A stretch of 56,736 bases of DNA from JBMORL01 sp049322335 (GCA_049322335.1 JBMORL010000115.1:1-56736), one strand, 5' to 3'. Counted from the first letter of the stretch, positions 1 through 8,902 are shown. Program-made: numbers and translations. Notes: a model not told the origin generated them from the letters alone.

Positions 1-223
1 AATGACGCGCATTTAAGGTACTTAAATCAACATCTGCATTTCTTCTTCCCGATCAAAAATCAAACATCATGTAATCAACAATCGTCCAATCTGCATTTTA
101 CTTCTCCCGATAGCAATCGGAATCGTTATTCTACTATCCCGATGCTCCGATCAGAATGCTGACAGAAGCATCAGCACTCATCATTCGCATTTCTCCTGCT
201 TACTGCCGCTGCAGCTGTTGCTT
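1..223. other. Intergenic segment with degenerate AATCAAC/CTGCATTT repeats
   Basis: No gene is supported here. The stretch is made of degenerate short motifs of the form AATCAACA...CTGCATTT, seen at about 26-47 and 73-98. The 26-bp segment at 73-98 matches 11764-11789 at 24 of 26 positions. It lies downstream of the rimK stop, so it is 3' flanking sequence of that operon. No clear terminator hairpin with a T run is visible. Confidence 0.5.
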
Positions 224-1129
224 TCATCCCACAATCTTATCTTTCTTGTACCCTTGATGAAACTTGCTTTCAATAAATTCAATAATTTTTCCTGCTATGT
301 CTACTTTTGTTGCTCCTTCAATTCCTTCGAGGCCGGGAGAAGAGTTTACTTCGAGAATTAACGGTCCGCGGCTTGATTGAAGCATGTCTACGCCCGCTAC
401 GCTTAGTCCCATTGCTTTTGCTGCGAGAAGAGCGGTTCGTCTTTCTTCACGTGTGATATTAATTAATTCTGCTTTTCCGCCACGGTGAAGATTGGAACGG
501 AATTCTCCTTCCACTCCTTGCCTGCGCATGGCACCCACTACGCGTCCGTTTACAACAAATGCACGGATATCGGCTCCTTTGGCTTCGGCAATAAATTCCT
601 GTATGAGGAAAGAAGCTTTGAGTCCGTAAAAGGCTTCTACGATAGAGTTCGCTGATTTTACGGTTTCTGCCAAAACAACACCAATTCCCTGCGTTCCTTC
701 CAGCAGTTTTATAACGTAGGGCGGATTACCTAAGGGCTTTAATAATGTATTTACTTCTTTGGAGTGGTCGGCAAAAACCGTTTTCGGAATGCCGATATCG
801 TGTCTTGAAAGTATTTGCAAACTTCTTAGTTTATCGCGAGAACGATTAATGGCTACGGAAGAATTTACGCTGAATACTTTCATCATTTCAAACTGGCGCA
901 CAACGGCTGTTCCATACAACGTTACCGAAGAACCGATACGCGGAATGATGGCGTTGATGCCTGTAACTTCTTCGCCCTTGTAAAAAATGCGTGGTTTGCT
1001 GTGTTCGTTAACGATGATGCATTTCAGGTGATCGAGCGTTACCACTTCATGTCCGCGCTGCTTCGCTGCTTCCACCAGCCTGCGGGTAGAATACAATTTC
1101 GGGTTCCTGGATAAGATGGCTATTTTCAT
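224..1129 (-). CDS. rimK: RimK-type ATP-grasp glutamate ligase
   Basis: A 301-residue ATP-grasp ligase of the RimK family, whose founding member adds glutamates to the C-terminus of ribosomal protein S6; related members modify other cytosolic substrates. Visible family features are the N-terminal pre-ATP-grasp segment (MKIAILSRNPKLYSTRR), the ATP-binding loop around residues 140-152 (YVIKLLEGTQGIGVVL), the QEFI stretch near 177 and the metal-binding end LILEVNSSPGLEGIEG near 255-270. Length is normal for the family. It is the second gene of a minus-strand pair behind a retropepsin-like protease (1270-1713). RimK and such proteases are known neighbours (rimB/rimK), which supports the call. The exact substrate in this organism is unknown. 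Confidence 0.9.
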   Translation of the reverse strand: MKIAILSRNPKLYSTRRLVEAAKQRGHEVVTLDHLKCIIVNEHSKPRIFYKGEEVTGINAIIPRIGSSVTLYGTAVVRQFEMMKVFSVNSSVAINRSRDKLRSLQILSRHDIGIPKTVFADHSKEVNTLLKPLGNPPYVIKLLEGTQGIGVVLAETVKSANSIVEAFYGLKASFLIQEFIAEAKGADIRAFVVNGRVVGAMRRQGVEGEFRSNLHRGGKAELINITREERRTALLAAKAMGLSVAGVDMLQSSRGPLILEVNSSPGLEGIEGATKVDIAGKIIEFIESKFHQGYKKDKIVG

Positions 1130-1203
1130 AAAGGAGATTGTTGAACTAATTTAGTATTTTATTTCATTCAGGTACCGGTATCCGTTATTTTTTTCTGCGA
1201 AGA

Positions 1204-1257
1204 TCCGCGAAATCTGCGGGAGAAAATCACGGCAGGGTTTCCCGCAGATTTCGCGGA
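1204..1257. repeat. Perfect 17-bp inverted repeat (REP-like hairpin)
   Basis: TCCGCGAAATCTGCGGG at 1204-1220 is followed after 20 bases by its exact reverse complement at 1241-1257. It lies between the protease gene and rimK on the minus strand. There is no T run after either arm, so it is not a standard terminator. A related hairpin sharing the CTGCGGGA core is at 22020-22072, which suggests a dispersed REP-like family. Confidence 0.75.
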
Positions 1258-1269
1258 GATGGCGTAAAT

Positions 1270-1713
1270 TCATTTTTTCTCTTTCCTTCCCAGGTAATAA
1301 TTCCTTCCCACATCCACAATAAACCTTCCGCGGAGAAATTTTCTTCCCAGTAAAACGGGACAATTCATTTTATCGCGGTTATTCAATGTAAAGGAAGTAA
1401 GGTAAATTTTATCACCAAGATCCATTTCTATTTTTACCACGTAGCGTACCTGTGCAATTCCGTTGGAGCTTTTTACTTTTTTCTTTGAGAATTTTTTAAA
1501 ACGGGTGACGTTTTTGGTTTTCCTGAGCAAGGTGGCACATAAGATTTTTTTATTTTTCTTTCGTTCCACCCACACTTTATCGCAGTGAATGGAAGAAGTG
1601 CGCGCGCCCGTATCTATACGTGCAAGAACATGTTTCTTTTTCAAAGCGGGAAAATTCACATATTCTTTGGCCCCGATAATCAGTTTTTGTCCATGTTTTT
1701 CTAAACCAACCAT
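1270..1713 (-). CDS. Retropepsin-like aspartic protease of the RimK-associated family
   Basis: A 147-residue cytosolic protein of the family annotated as ATP-dependent zinc protease/retropepsin-like (RimB-type). The active-site signature is ARIDTGARTSSIHC near residues 31-44, with Asp-Thr-Gly as in retropepsins. The C-terminal half carries the family's second conserved block, CPVLLGRKFLRGRFIVDVG, near residues 118-136. In pseudomonads RimB works with RimK to control S6 glutamylation, so the adjacency to rimK is meaningful. The ATG at 1713 gives the normal family length and begins just before the conserved IGAKEYVNFP segment. A shorter frame at 1151-1363 overlaps this gene and is not supported. 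Confidence 0.85.
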   Translation of the reverse strand: MVGLEKHGQKLIIGAKEYVNFPALKKKHVLARIDTGARTSSIHCDKVWVERKKNKKILCATLLRKTKNVTRFKKFSKKKVKSSNGIAQVRYVVKIEMDLGDKIYLTSFTLNNRDKMNCPVLLGRKFLRGRFIVDVGRNYYLGRKEKK

Positions 1714-1816
1714 TGTTATTTAGAGTTAAATGATGTTAAAAATAGCACATTTTAGTCAATAAATGATCACCAAAATTTTGTGTGTAACTCATAGTGAAAC
1801 TCACCCCCGATTGGCG

Positions 1817-1824
1817 TACCTTTG
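1817..1824 (+). promoter_or_regulatory. Bacteroidota -7 promoter element TACCTTTG
   Basis: TACCTTTG matches the TAnnTTTG -7 consensus of Bacteroidota and lies 26 bases before the ATG of the glucosaminidase gene. No convincing TTTG -33 box is seen at the expected distance, so the promoter assignment rests on the -7 box only. Confidence 0.5.
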
Positions 1825-1849
1825 CAGCCGGAAACAGTAAATAAACTGT

Positions 1850-2296
1850 ATGCATATACGTCACAAAATAGTAAAATTTTTATTCAGCTGCGCCTTTATT
1901 ATGGTGCCGGTTTACATTTTTATTCAGCCTGTTGCTGCCCGCAAAAGCACTGAGGCGGAAGTGGTTCCGTTGTTAACCCTTGAAAATGTTTATTTCGAGC
2001 TGGTAAAGCAGGAAATCAAACACCCCGAAATTGTAATGCGCCAGGTAATTGCCGAAACCAACTGGCTGAAATGCAAAAAATGCTCCCGCCAGTTTAATAA
2101 CCTCTTTGGGTTTTTAACCAAATCGGGTTACCTGAAATTTGACAACTGGAAAGAATCGGTGGCTTATTACAAAAAATGGCAGGATGAGTTTTATAAAGAT
2201 GGTGATTACTACCTGTTTTTGCGCAGGGTGGGATATGCCACTTCACCCAATTATGAGCGACTGCTGAAACAGATCATCGTTCCCGATTTTATTTAA
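1850..2296 (+). CDS. Exported glucosaminidase-domain protein
   Basis: A 148-residue protein with an N-terminal hydrophobic signal segment (residues about 9-31) followed by a compact glucosaminidase (Bax/GH73-like) domain. Family hallmarks are QVIAETNW near residues 64-71, containing the predicted catalytic Glu, then NNLFGF near 83-88, and a C-terminal YATSPNYERLL block near 129-139. This family cleaves N-acetylglucosamine linkages in peptidoglycan, so a role in cell-wall turnover is likely, acting in the periplasm. The protein is shorter than multi-domain homologues and carries no LysM. The gene converges on the serine hydrolase gene, and their 3' ends overlap by 8 bases. Confidence 0.8.
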   Translation: MHIRHKIVKFLFSCAFIMVPVYIFIQPVAARKSTEAEVVPLLTLENVYFELVKQEIKHPEIVMRQVIAETNWLKCKKCSRQFNNLFGFLTKSGYLKFDNWKESVAYYKKWQDEFYKDGDYYLFLRRVGYATSPNYERLLKQIIVPDFI

Positions 2297-3689
2297 ATAA
2301 ACTGTAGAAATAATTGAGATTGGGAACCACTTCTCTTTTTCGCTGTATTTCATAAGCATGAATTTCTTTCCCCAAAGCTTCCATCAGCGGCAGGGCTATT
2401 TCATCGTATTCGTATTTATCATCATTCAATATGTTATCATTGTTGGTGTAAATTCTCACTGACAACATAAACTCTATTTTGTTTTTTGTATCAAAAATAT
2501 AGGCACAATCGGTAGTAAATCCGTAGGCCTGTCCCATGATATTAATGATGCGAATGTGAGGAGGAATATTTTCTTTATTGTTTCCATCCATAATAAAATT
2601 CGCATAGCCATCTTCTACATTCATCCATGTTATATCACGCACCCGTTCCAGTTCACGGGAATACAAACCTAACATACGAAGCAAAAAACGCTGTTCAAAA
2701 CGCGAAAACATAAATTTCTTTTTTTCGGGAATATTTTCCATAAAAACCAGGCGCAATAACATCAAATGCAATTCGGACAAAGAAATAACATTTGCTTTAT
2801 CAAAGTTTTTTGGAGAACGGATAAGCTGATCGCCATCCAAATATTTTTTACCCACATCTATTCCTTTTTCGGGGTAGGTAACAAATTCATTTTCCCATTG
2901 TATAATTCCTTCTGACTTTAGTTTCATCGTGTCATTGGAGTAAAATGCATATCCGGCAGACTTATTATCCCATTCTGCATTAATACATTTCAATAACCTG
3001 CGATAAATTCCGGCATGTATGTATCCCGTTTCCTTTAATCTGGCATTGATAAATTCAGGGGTACAAAATTCAAATAACTTATTATATGCATCATTGGAAC
3101 TGAACACCAGCATTTCGGTAATTATTTCGCGAACAGAAATTTTTGATGGAGCTGCAGAAATTAAGATCAGAGAATTTTCTTTCAGCACACTATCTTCAGC
3201 GATCCGGGGATTTAGTTTTGAAAAATATTCAAGTGGTTTATGAAACTTGTGAGCGATATATCCGAATGTTTCGTCTTTTTTGGATCGATAATAGGTATAA
3301 TATTCGTTCTTGTATTCTTCACCGCATCCTGTTCCCTTTTTTACAACCAATTGATGTTCCATACTCCCGCTGTTGTTATACAATTTTTCCAATGTATAAA
3401 TGGCCATCGGAAGTTTTACAGTGCTGGCAGGATAGAAATAGGACTCTTTGTCGCCATAATGGTATTGAACAAAAGAAGGATCATTCTGATCGTTACGGTC
3501 AATCTGCGTGTAGATGATTTCGAGCCGGTATTTTTTATATTTTTTTAATGTCTTTTTGAACTCAGGCAGATGTTTAAAACGTTCTTTCCAGAATTTATCA
3601 TTATCGGCAGCCGTTTTTAATTCCTGCGCTTTTAGCAGCGAACTGAAATAGAAAAGAGAAAAAATGAAAAAAATTATTCCGCGTTTCAT
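2289..3689 (-). CDS. Class A beta-lactamase-like serine hydrolase with a LysM-like insert
   Basis: A 466-residue exported protein with a signal peptide (residues 1-21). It has the serine beta-lactamase/DD-peptidase layout: the SxxK motif at Ser89-Thr-Val-Lys92 (YPASTVKLP) and an SxN-type motif at Ser198-Asn199-Asp200. Between them, about residues 132-178, lies a segment that reads like a LysM domain (spacing DETFGYIAHKF, then SKLNPRI, then LKENSLILI). The third KTG box is not clear: the expected region near residue 385 reads MGQAYGFTTDCAYIF. It may act on, or only bind, peptidoglycan. Its start overlaps the stop of the upstream lipoprotein gene by 4 bases (ATGA), indicating translational coupling. 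Confidence 0.75.
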   Translation of the reverse strand: MKRGIIFFIFSLFYFSSLLKAQELKTAADNDKFWKERFKHLPEFKKTLKKYKKYRLEIIYTQIDRNDQNDPSFVQYHYGDKESYFYPASTVKLPMAIYTLEKLYNNSGSMEHQLVVKKGTGCGEEYKNEYYTYYRSKKDETFGYIAHKFHKPLEYFSKLNPRIAEDSVLKENSLILISAAPSKISVREIITEMLVFSSNDAYNKLFEFCTPEFINARLKETGYIHAGIYRRLLKCINAEWDNKSAGYAFYSNDTMKLKSEGIIQWENEFVTYPEKGIDVGKKYLDGDQLIRSPKNFDKANVISLSELHLMLLRLVFMENIPEKKKFMFSRFEQRFLLRMLGLYSRELERVRDITWMNVEDGYANFIMDGNNKENIPPHIRIINIMGQAYGFTTDCAYIFDTKNKIEFMLSVRIYTNNDNILNDDKYEYDEIALPLMEALGKEIHAYEIQRKREVVPNLNYFYSLFK

Positions 3690-4888
3690 TCCGGATCTTT
3701 CTTTGTGGCCAGCATAAAGCTTTGTCGTTTATCGCCCCAGTGATAACCGAGATGGAAAGGTAGTTTTTGCACCGTGTTGCTTTTTTTATAAGCAGAATCG
3801 AGGTCGGACTGAAAAACATATTCGCCAAAATCTTTTACGGGACGCGTATACTCACCATAAAACTGCACCTGCATGGAATCGTTATTCAGAAATTTCCAGG
3901 GAATTCCCGTGTCGTCCTGGAAAATGGTTTGGCTGATCTCCAGTGTCGTTTTTCTTATTACACTAAAAGTGGAATAATGCCAGAGATAGGAAGCCGATTT
4001 GATGAATGTATTTACTTTTCCCTGTTTCTTTAAATAAGGAATAAATCCTTTTTTCCTCAGTAATCCCTTATCCGAAATATCAAAACTGAAATAATACATT
4101 TCCTTCACATCCGGGCTGTTTTGCTGGCGGAAAGTAAACTGTATTCCGTTTACATACGAAGGATCTTTTAATAAAGGAATGGAATCGGTAAGTGTTCCAT
4201 CAGGAGCGATGCCCACTTTTTTTACATAGAGAATTTCATGCCCGGTGCGAACCAGGAAAACATAAAAAACAGGAAGCACACCGCGCGCACGATCCGTTTT
4301 CAGGTCATCCTGCATATGGTTGGTAATAAAATAACTTTTGTGATAAATATCCCGAAGTGAATTTTCAACGCTTTGTAAAAATATTTTCCGGTTATCGTCA
4401 TTCAGTTTAAGAATATCCGGCAAATCGGTGATGGGTTCAAGTGCCGCCAGGATATAGGTTTTGGTATTCGGATACAAATAATGCGCATGCAAAAAATCGG
4501 GACCCGAAAAAGGATAAAACAGCGTAAGCGAATCATTTACCAGTTTTGAAAAGTTTTTTTCCTGCCAGCTTTTCATCGAATCCAGCCGTTGTGACTGAAG
4601 GCCTTTCCAGTCTTCTTCAAAACTTTGCTTATGCAAACCCCAATACCCTTTTGCTTCAATGGTTTTAAAAGCGTTGTTTTCTGTTTGCGGAAGCCCGGCA
4701 ATAAAACGTGCGGTACAATCAGAAAGAGAATCTTTATTCTGGATACGTACATCTTCCACCATCCTCACTGTGTCGGGGCCATTGCTTACCGGAGGTGCTG
4801 GTTTTTCACCGGCAGGTTCAAACGAGCAGGAAGAAAAAACCAGTGAAAAAACAAGGGCAGATACACTTATCGTTTTATACCGTTTCAT
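3686..4888 (-). CDS. Lipoprotein of unknown function
   Basis: About 400 residues, beginning MKRYKTISVSALVFSLVFSS followed by the lipobox cysteine (FSSCS), so it is an SPII-cleaved lipoprotein. I place the start at the ATG at 4888, because seven in-frame codons upstream (from 4909) only add a charged leader before the signal peptide. I recognise no domain; the mature part is rich in aromatic and charged residues and appears globular. The gene overlaps the permease gene upstream by 14 bases and the serine hydrolase gene downstream by 4, so the three form one tightly coupled operon. A link to peptidoglycan peptide handling is inference from neighbours only. Confidence 0.7.
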   Translation of the reverse strand: MKRYKTISVSALVFSLVFSSCSFEPAGEKPAPPVSNGPDTVRMVEDVRIQNKDSLSDCTARFIAGLPQTENNAFKTIEAKGYWGLHKQSFEEDWKGLQSQRLDSMKSWQEKNFSKLVNDSLTLFYPFSGPDFLHAHYLYPNTKTYILAALEPITDLPDILKLNDDNRKIFLQSVENSLRDIYHKSYFITNHMQDDLKTDRARGVLPVFYVFLVRTGHEILYVKKVGIAPDGTLTDSIPLLKDPSYVNGIQFTFRQQNSPDVKEMYYFSFDISDKGLLRKKGFIPYLKKQGKVNTFIKSASYLWHYSTFSVIRKTTLEISQTIFQDDTGIPWKFLNNDSMQVQFYGEYTRPVKDFGEYVFQSDLDSAYKKSNTVQKLPFHLGYHWGDKRQSFMLATKKDPE

Positions 4889-6236
4889 TTTTTTTCGTTT
4901 TCGCTGCAATAAAATAAAGGATAATTCCCGGCAGCATCACCAGTAAAGTTAACCAAAAAATATTGAATTCCGTTTTTCCTTCGGCCTGTTTTTGCAGGGC
5001 ATCTTTAATGATATAATACATCATCCACGAATTGGCCGCAATAAACAATAAGGGTGTAACCGGGAATCCCCATGTTTTAAATGTGTCTGCCGTAGTTTTT
5101 TTCTTTATACGAAGAATAAAAACTCCCGCCACAGTGAGTGTGGAAAACAAAGAAAGGCTGATGGCAATAAATTTGATGATTTCCTCGAAAGAAGACACCA
5201 TTACCATGGCAATAGCAATGGCCGCCTGTATAAAAATAGCGAGATAAGGCGCACCCGATTCAGTTTTCATGGCTACTTTTTTATATACCGGATAATCATT
5301 TCCCATTTGCTCTACCACGCGCGGACCGGCAATAGTCATAGCGCTAAGAGAAGAAACCAGTGCAAAGGTGATGAGTGCTGCAAAGATCACTCCTATTTCA
5401 TTTCCAAAAATTTTAAACGCAACAACATTACCTACATCCACCTCATCAAAATTCGGTGGTTTCACTCCCAGTTCCTGAAATGTTCCCACATAAAGAAAAA
5501 CAGCATTCAGTGCTACATATAATAAGGTGACGATGGCTGTACCCGTTATTAAAGAGAAAGGAAGATTTTTTTTCGGATTTTCCATTACACCGGCAATATA
5601 AGTGGAAGCATTCCAACCCGAATAGGCATACATAATAAATGCCAGCGAAACAGCAAATCCCGAAGAAAAAATAAGATCGTAATCGGTATCTGCATAGCCA
5701 AAAGAAATACCTGACGGTTCGTAGCCGGTAATAAAAAAGGGAATGAGACAGAAAACAACAATGAGTAAAATTTTATAAAGCGTAAGATAATTCTGAAATT
5801 TTCCTCCCACTTTCACTCCAAAAAGATGAACAGCAGCGATAACAAGAATAAAAACCACAGCAATTGCTTTTTTATCTTCAACACCAATTACGGGAGAAAA
5901 ATAATTTCCTATTGCTATGGCCACTGCACAAACAGGAGCAGCAAATCCAACGATAAGCGACATCCATCCCGATAAAAATCCAACTGAAGGATGATAGATT
6001 TGCGACAGATAATTGTATTCACCGCCCGAACCTTTAATGGTAGTAGAAATTTCGGCATAGGTGAAAGCACCACACAAGGCGATCACTCCGCCAAGGAACC
6101 AAAGAAAAAGAATGGTAAATCCCGAAGGCAATGTTCCTACCTGGTAACCCAGCGAGGTAAAAACTCCCGTTCCTATCATATTGGCAATTACCATCGAGAT
6201 GGCAACGTTCCTGGTGTACCGTGGCTTATTTTCCAT
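4875..6236 (-). CDS. APC-family amino acid permease
   Basis: A 453-residue inner-membrane protein with about 12 hydrophobic segments. The N-terminal signature RNVAISMVIANMIGTGVFTS is the unwound TM1 motif (GTGVF) of amino acid-polyamine-organocation transporters. TM6 contains YAYSGWNASTYIAGVMENP, also typical of the LAT/APC subgroup. It probably moves amino acids across the cytoplasmic membrane by cation symport or exchange; the substrate cannot be read from sequence. It is the first gene of the three-gene operon with the lipoprotein and serine hydrolase. It is divergent from aroE with 92 bases between start codons. Confidence 0.85.
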   Translation of the reverse strand: MENKPRYTRNVAISMVIANMIGTGVFTSLGYQVGTLPSGFTILFLWFLGGVIALCGAFTYAEISTTIKGSGGEYNYLSQIYHPSVGFLSGWMSLIVGFAAPVCAVAIAIGNYFSPVIGVEDKKAIAVVFILVIAAVHLFGVKVGGKFQNYLTLYKILLIVVFCLIPFFITGYEPSGISFGYADTDYDLIFSSGFAVSLAFIMYAYSGWNASTYIAGVMENPKKNLPFSLITGTAIVTLLYVALNAVFLYVGTFQELGVKPPNFDEVDVGNVVAFKIFGNEIGVIFAALITFALVSSLSAMTIAGPRVVEQMGNDYPVYKKVAMKTESGAPYLAIFIQAAIAIAMVMVSSFEEIIKFIAISLSLFSTLTVAGVFILRIKKKTTADTFKTWGFPVTPLLFIAANSWMMYYIIKDALQKQAEGKTEFNIFWLTLLVMLPGIILYFIAAKTKKNETV

Positions 6237-6328
6237 GAAATGAATTATGTGTCAAAAAAACGAAAAATTCATCCATCCGGTATTATTTTTTTAATATTTG
6301 CATTAAACGGATTTTTAAACGGTATATT

Positions 6329-7081
6329 TTGAAGCAATACGGATTAATCGGCCTTCCCCTCACCCACTCTTTTTCACAAAATTATTTCAGTGAAAAATTC
6401 CGCCACCTTAACCTGCCGGATCACCGCTATTCCAATTTCCCTCTTTCTTCCATAGAAGAATTGTTGCCTTTGATACAGGCCGAAAAAAATCTTTGCGGAT
6501 TGAATGTTACCATTCCTTATAAGGAGAAAGTAATGCCTTTGCTGAATGAAATGAGCGAAGAAGCAAAATCCATCGGGGCTGTAAATACCATTTCCATCAG
6601 CCGGAACAACAACACGATACATCTTAAAGGATACAATACCGATTATTATGGTTTTGCGCAATCGGTAAAACCCTTTTTGCTCAATACACATCACCGCGCT
6701 TTGATACTGGGCACAGGTGGCGCATCAAAAGCAGTGGAATATTTTTGCCGGCAAACCGGAATCGACTTTCTTAAAATATCAAGGGAAAAAGGAAGAGGAA
6801 ATTTAACGTATACGGAGTTAAATGAATATATTCTGAAAAATTATCTGTTCATCATCAACACCACACCCCTGGGAATGAGTCCCGGTACAGAAAATTATCC
6901 CGACATACCTTATGAATGTATCAGTTCCGGGCATCTCATGGTCGACCTGATCTATAACCCTGCTGAAACTCTTTTCCTGGAAAAAGCAAAGAAACGGGGA
7001 GCTGTTACCCTTAATGGAATGGCCATGCTTAAACTGCAGGCCGAAGCATCATGGAAAATATGGAACGAAGAAAACCGGTAA
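6329..7081 (+). CDS. aroE: Shikimate dehydrogenase
   Basis: A 250-residue enzyme reducing 3-dehydroshikimate to shikimate with NADPH in the aromatic amino acid pathway. It shows the substrate-binding start (YGLIGLPLTHSFS), the catalytic Lys in NVTIPYKEKVMPLL near residue 68, GYNTDYYGF near 101-109 with the second catalytic Asp, the nucleotide-binding glycine loop LILGTGGASKAVEY near 125-138 and NTTPLGM near 179-185. The start is TTG: KQYGLIG lines up with the usual N-terminus of the family and no ATG lies nearby. It is the first gene of a plus-strand group with the two nucleotidase genes, which follow after 32 bases. Confidence 0.93.
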   Translation: MKQYGLIGLPLTHSFSQNYFSEKFRHLNLPDHRYSNFPLSSIEELLPLIQAEKNLCGLNVTIPYKEKVMPLLNEMSEEAKSIGAVNTISISRNNNTIHLKGYNTDYYGFAQSVKPFLLNTHHRALILGTGGASKAVEYFCRQTGIDFLKISREKGRGNLTYTELNEYILKNYLFIINTTPLGMSPGTENYPDIPYECISSGHLMVDLIYNPAETLFLEKAKKRGAVTLNGMAMLKLQAEASWKIWNEENR

Positions 7082-7113
7082 TCGTTCTGCTTTTATTTCT
7101 TATATTGACAGAA

Positions 7114-7872
7114 ATGAGACGAATACACAAACTTTCCGCTGTTTTATTTACGGCCCTACTCCTTATCGCCTGCCGTCACGATTATATTGTGAAAGATTCG
7201 GGTGGCGAATATTTTGCCGTGGAAGAAAAAGCGGGACAGCATGAGTCAACCGAACAATTCATTCGTCCCTGGCGTGATTCGCTGGACAAAACCATGAATC
7301 ATATAATAGGAGTAGCCGAAAACACATTGATAGTGGAATACCCCGAAAGCACACTGGGAAATTTTGTATGCGACCTGATGCTGGATACATTACTGGAGAC
7401 AGATAAAACAGGAATGAAAAATCGTGATAATTGCTTTTGCCTGATGAATGCCAAAGGATTAAGGGCACCATTACCAAAAGGAGAAATTCCATTGAAGCGC
7501 GTATATGAAATTATGCCGTTTGAGAATGAAGCAGTTATCATAAAACTGGATTTTTCACAGGTAAGAGTTTTATTGGATAAAGTGGCTGAAACCGGTGGAC
7601 AACCTGTTTCTTCGAATATAAAAATGCAAATAAAAGACGGAAAATGCACTTCTTTTACTGTTAATGGCAATAATGAAGAAAGGGCATTTTGGGTGATTAC
7701 CAGTGATTATATAGCCAACGGAGGTGATGGGTTTTCTATGCTGAAAGAAGCCAAAGCACGTGAAAACACCGGGTATAAAATAAGAGACATGATAAAAGAT
7801 GCCATTGTGTCGCAAAATGCAACAGGCAAAAAAGTGAATGCCGTAAAAGATGGAAGAGTGGAAAAAATATAG
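7114..7872 (+). CDS. 5'-nucleotidase C-terminal domain lipoprotein
   Basis: About 252 residues. I choose the ATG at 7114 because it starts a clean lipoprotein signal peptide (MRRIHKLSAVLFTALLLIAC, lipobox Cys). An upstream in-frame ATG at 7051 would overlap aroE and bury the signal. The mature protein matches the 5'-nucleotidase C-terminal (substrate-binding) domain: ESTLGNFVCDLML and the end TSDYIANGGDGFSML are typical family blocks. There is no catalytic metallophosphatase domain; that is encoded by the next gene, which overlaps this one by 23 bases. The two products probably form one nucleotidase on the periplasmic side of the envelope. Confidence 0.82.
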   Translation: MRRIHKLSAVLFTALLLIACRHDYIVKDSGGEYFAVEEKAGQHESTEQFIRPWRDSLDKTMNHIIGVAENTLIVEYPESTLGNFVCDLMLDTLLETDKTGMKNRDNCFCLMNAKGLRAPLPKGEIPLKRVYEIMPFENEAVIIKLDFSQVRVLLDKVAETGGQPVSSNIKMQIKDGKCTSFTVNGNNEERAFWVITSDYIANGGDGFSMLKEAKARENTGYKIRDMIKDAIVSQNATGKKVNAVKDGRVEKI

Positions 7873-8806
7873 CAGGCGTGATTTTATAAAAACCACGGCA
7901 CAGGCTGCGGCCGCTATTTCATTATTACCCTCTTTTAAATGGTATGATGAAAGAAAAGAAGGGTTGATAAAAGTCACCGTGCTGCACACCAACGATATGC
8001 ACAGCCATATTGACCCTTTTCCTGCGGATGACCCCAAATATCCCGGAAAGGGAGGAATGTCAAGGAGAGCCGCCTTAATTGAAGAAATCCGCAAAAAAAA
8101 CGAACATGTGGTTTTACTGGATGCCGGTGATGTTTTCCAGGGAACGCCCTATTTTAATTTCTATGGGGGAGAACCCGAATTCAGGCTGATGACTATGATG
8201 AAATACGATGCCTGTACTATGGGAAATCACGATTTTGATAATGGAATGGAAGGTTTTTTAAAGATGCTGCCTCATGCCGGTTTTCCTTTTTTGTGCAGTA
8301 ACTACGATTTTGGTGATACACCCCTGCATAACAAGACATTCGGTTATTCTGTGATCAAAAAAGGCCCTGTTTCCATTGGGATTTTTGGTATTGGCATAGA
8401 GCTGGAAGGATTGGTTGATCAAAAGAATTACGGCAATACCAGATACACCGACCCGGTGAGGATTTCCAATGAAAAAGCCCTTTTCCTGAGGGAAGAGATG
8501 CAATGTGACCTCGTTATCTGTCTTTCGCACCTGGGTTACGACTATAAGGAAAATAAGATCAGTGACCTGAAACTGGCGGGATTAACCGAAAACATCGACC
8601 TCATTATAGGGGGGCACACACATACTTTTTTGGAAAATGTGACGGAAACAAAAAACAAAACGGGCAAAAAAGTTTTGGTAACACAAGCCGGCTGGGGTGG
8701 AATTCTATTGGGGAAAATTGATTTTTATCTCGAAAAAAGCAATAAAAAACGTGACAAAACCAAAGATATTACGTATATTGCTAATGGAATGATCCAGGTG
8801 TGTTGA
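7850..8806 (+). CDS. Tat-exported 5'-nucleotidase metallophosphatase subunit
   Basis: A 318-residue calcineurin-like metallophosphatase. The N-terminus has a Tat signal with the twin-arginine motif SRRDFIK (residues 8-14) followed by a hydrophobic stretch. Metal-binding motifs are in order: TVLHTNDMHSHIDPF near 43-57, DAGDVFQGTPYFNFYGGE near 87-104, MGNHDFDNG near 123-131 and IIGGHTHTFLE near 255-265. These are the N-terminal domain signatures of UshA-type nucleotidases, which release nucleosides and phosphate from nucleotides. The C-terminal substrate-binding domain is absent and is encoded by the overlapping upstream gene. Tat export suggests that the metal centre is loaded in the cytoplasm. 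Confidence 0.88.
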   Translation: MEEWKKYSRRDFIKTTAQAAAAISLLPSFKWYDERKEGLIKVTVLHTNDMHSHIDPFPADDPKYPGKGGMSRRAALIEEIRKKNEHVVLLDAGDVFQGTPYFNFYGGEPEFRLMTMMKYDACTMGNHDFDNGMEGFLKMLPHAGFPFLCSNYDFGDTPLHNKTFGYSVIKKGPVSIGIFGIGIELEGLVDQKNYGNTRYTDPVRISNEKALFLREEMQCDLVICLSHLGYDYKENKISDLKLAGLTENIDLIIGGHTHTFLENVTETKNKTGKKVLVTQAGWGGILLGKIDFYLEKSNKKRDKTKDITYIANGMIQVC

Positions 8807-8884
8807 TCGAAGACAATGGAAAAAACTTTTCAAAAAATCAAGATGCAAAAAATTTTTTTTTAAACTTTTTTATGTAAATATTTG

Positions 8885-8902
8885 CTCACCGGACGTGGTG
8901 AG
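8885..8902. promoter_or_regulatory. Inverted repeat upstream of dnaA
   Basis: CTCACC at 8885-8890 and GGTGAG at 8897-8902 form a perfect 6-bp inverted repeat with a 6-base centre, 78 bases before the dnaA start. The surroundings are very AT-rich. It may be an operator or a leader hairpin. No DnaA-box-like TTATCCACA sequences were seen next to it. Confidence 0.4.

Noticed and set aside
1151..1363. 70-residue minus-strand ORF
   Set aside because: It overlaps the well-supported retropepsin-like protease gene and the inverted repeat at 1204-1257, with no family resemblance.
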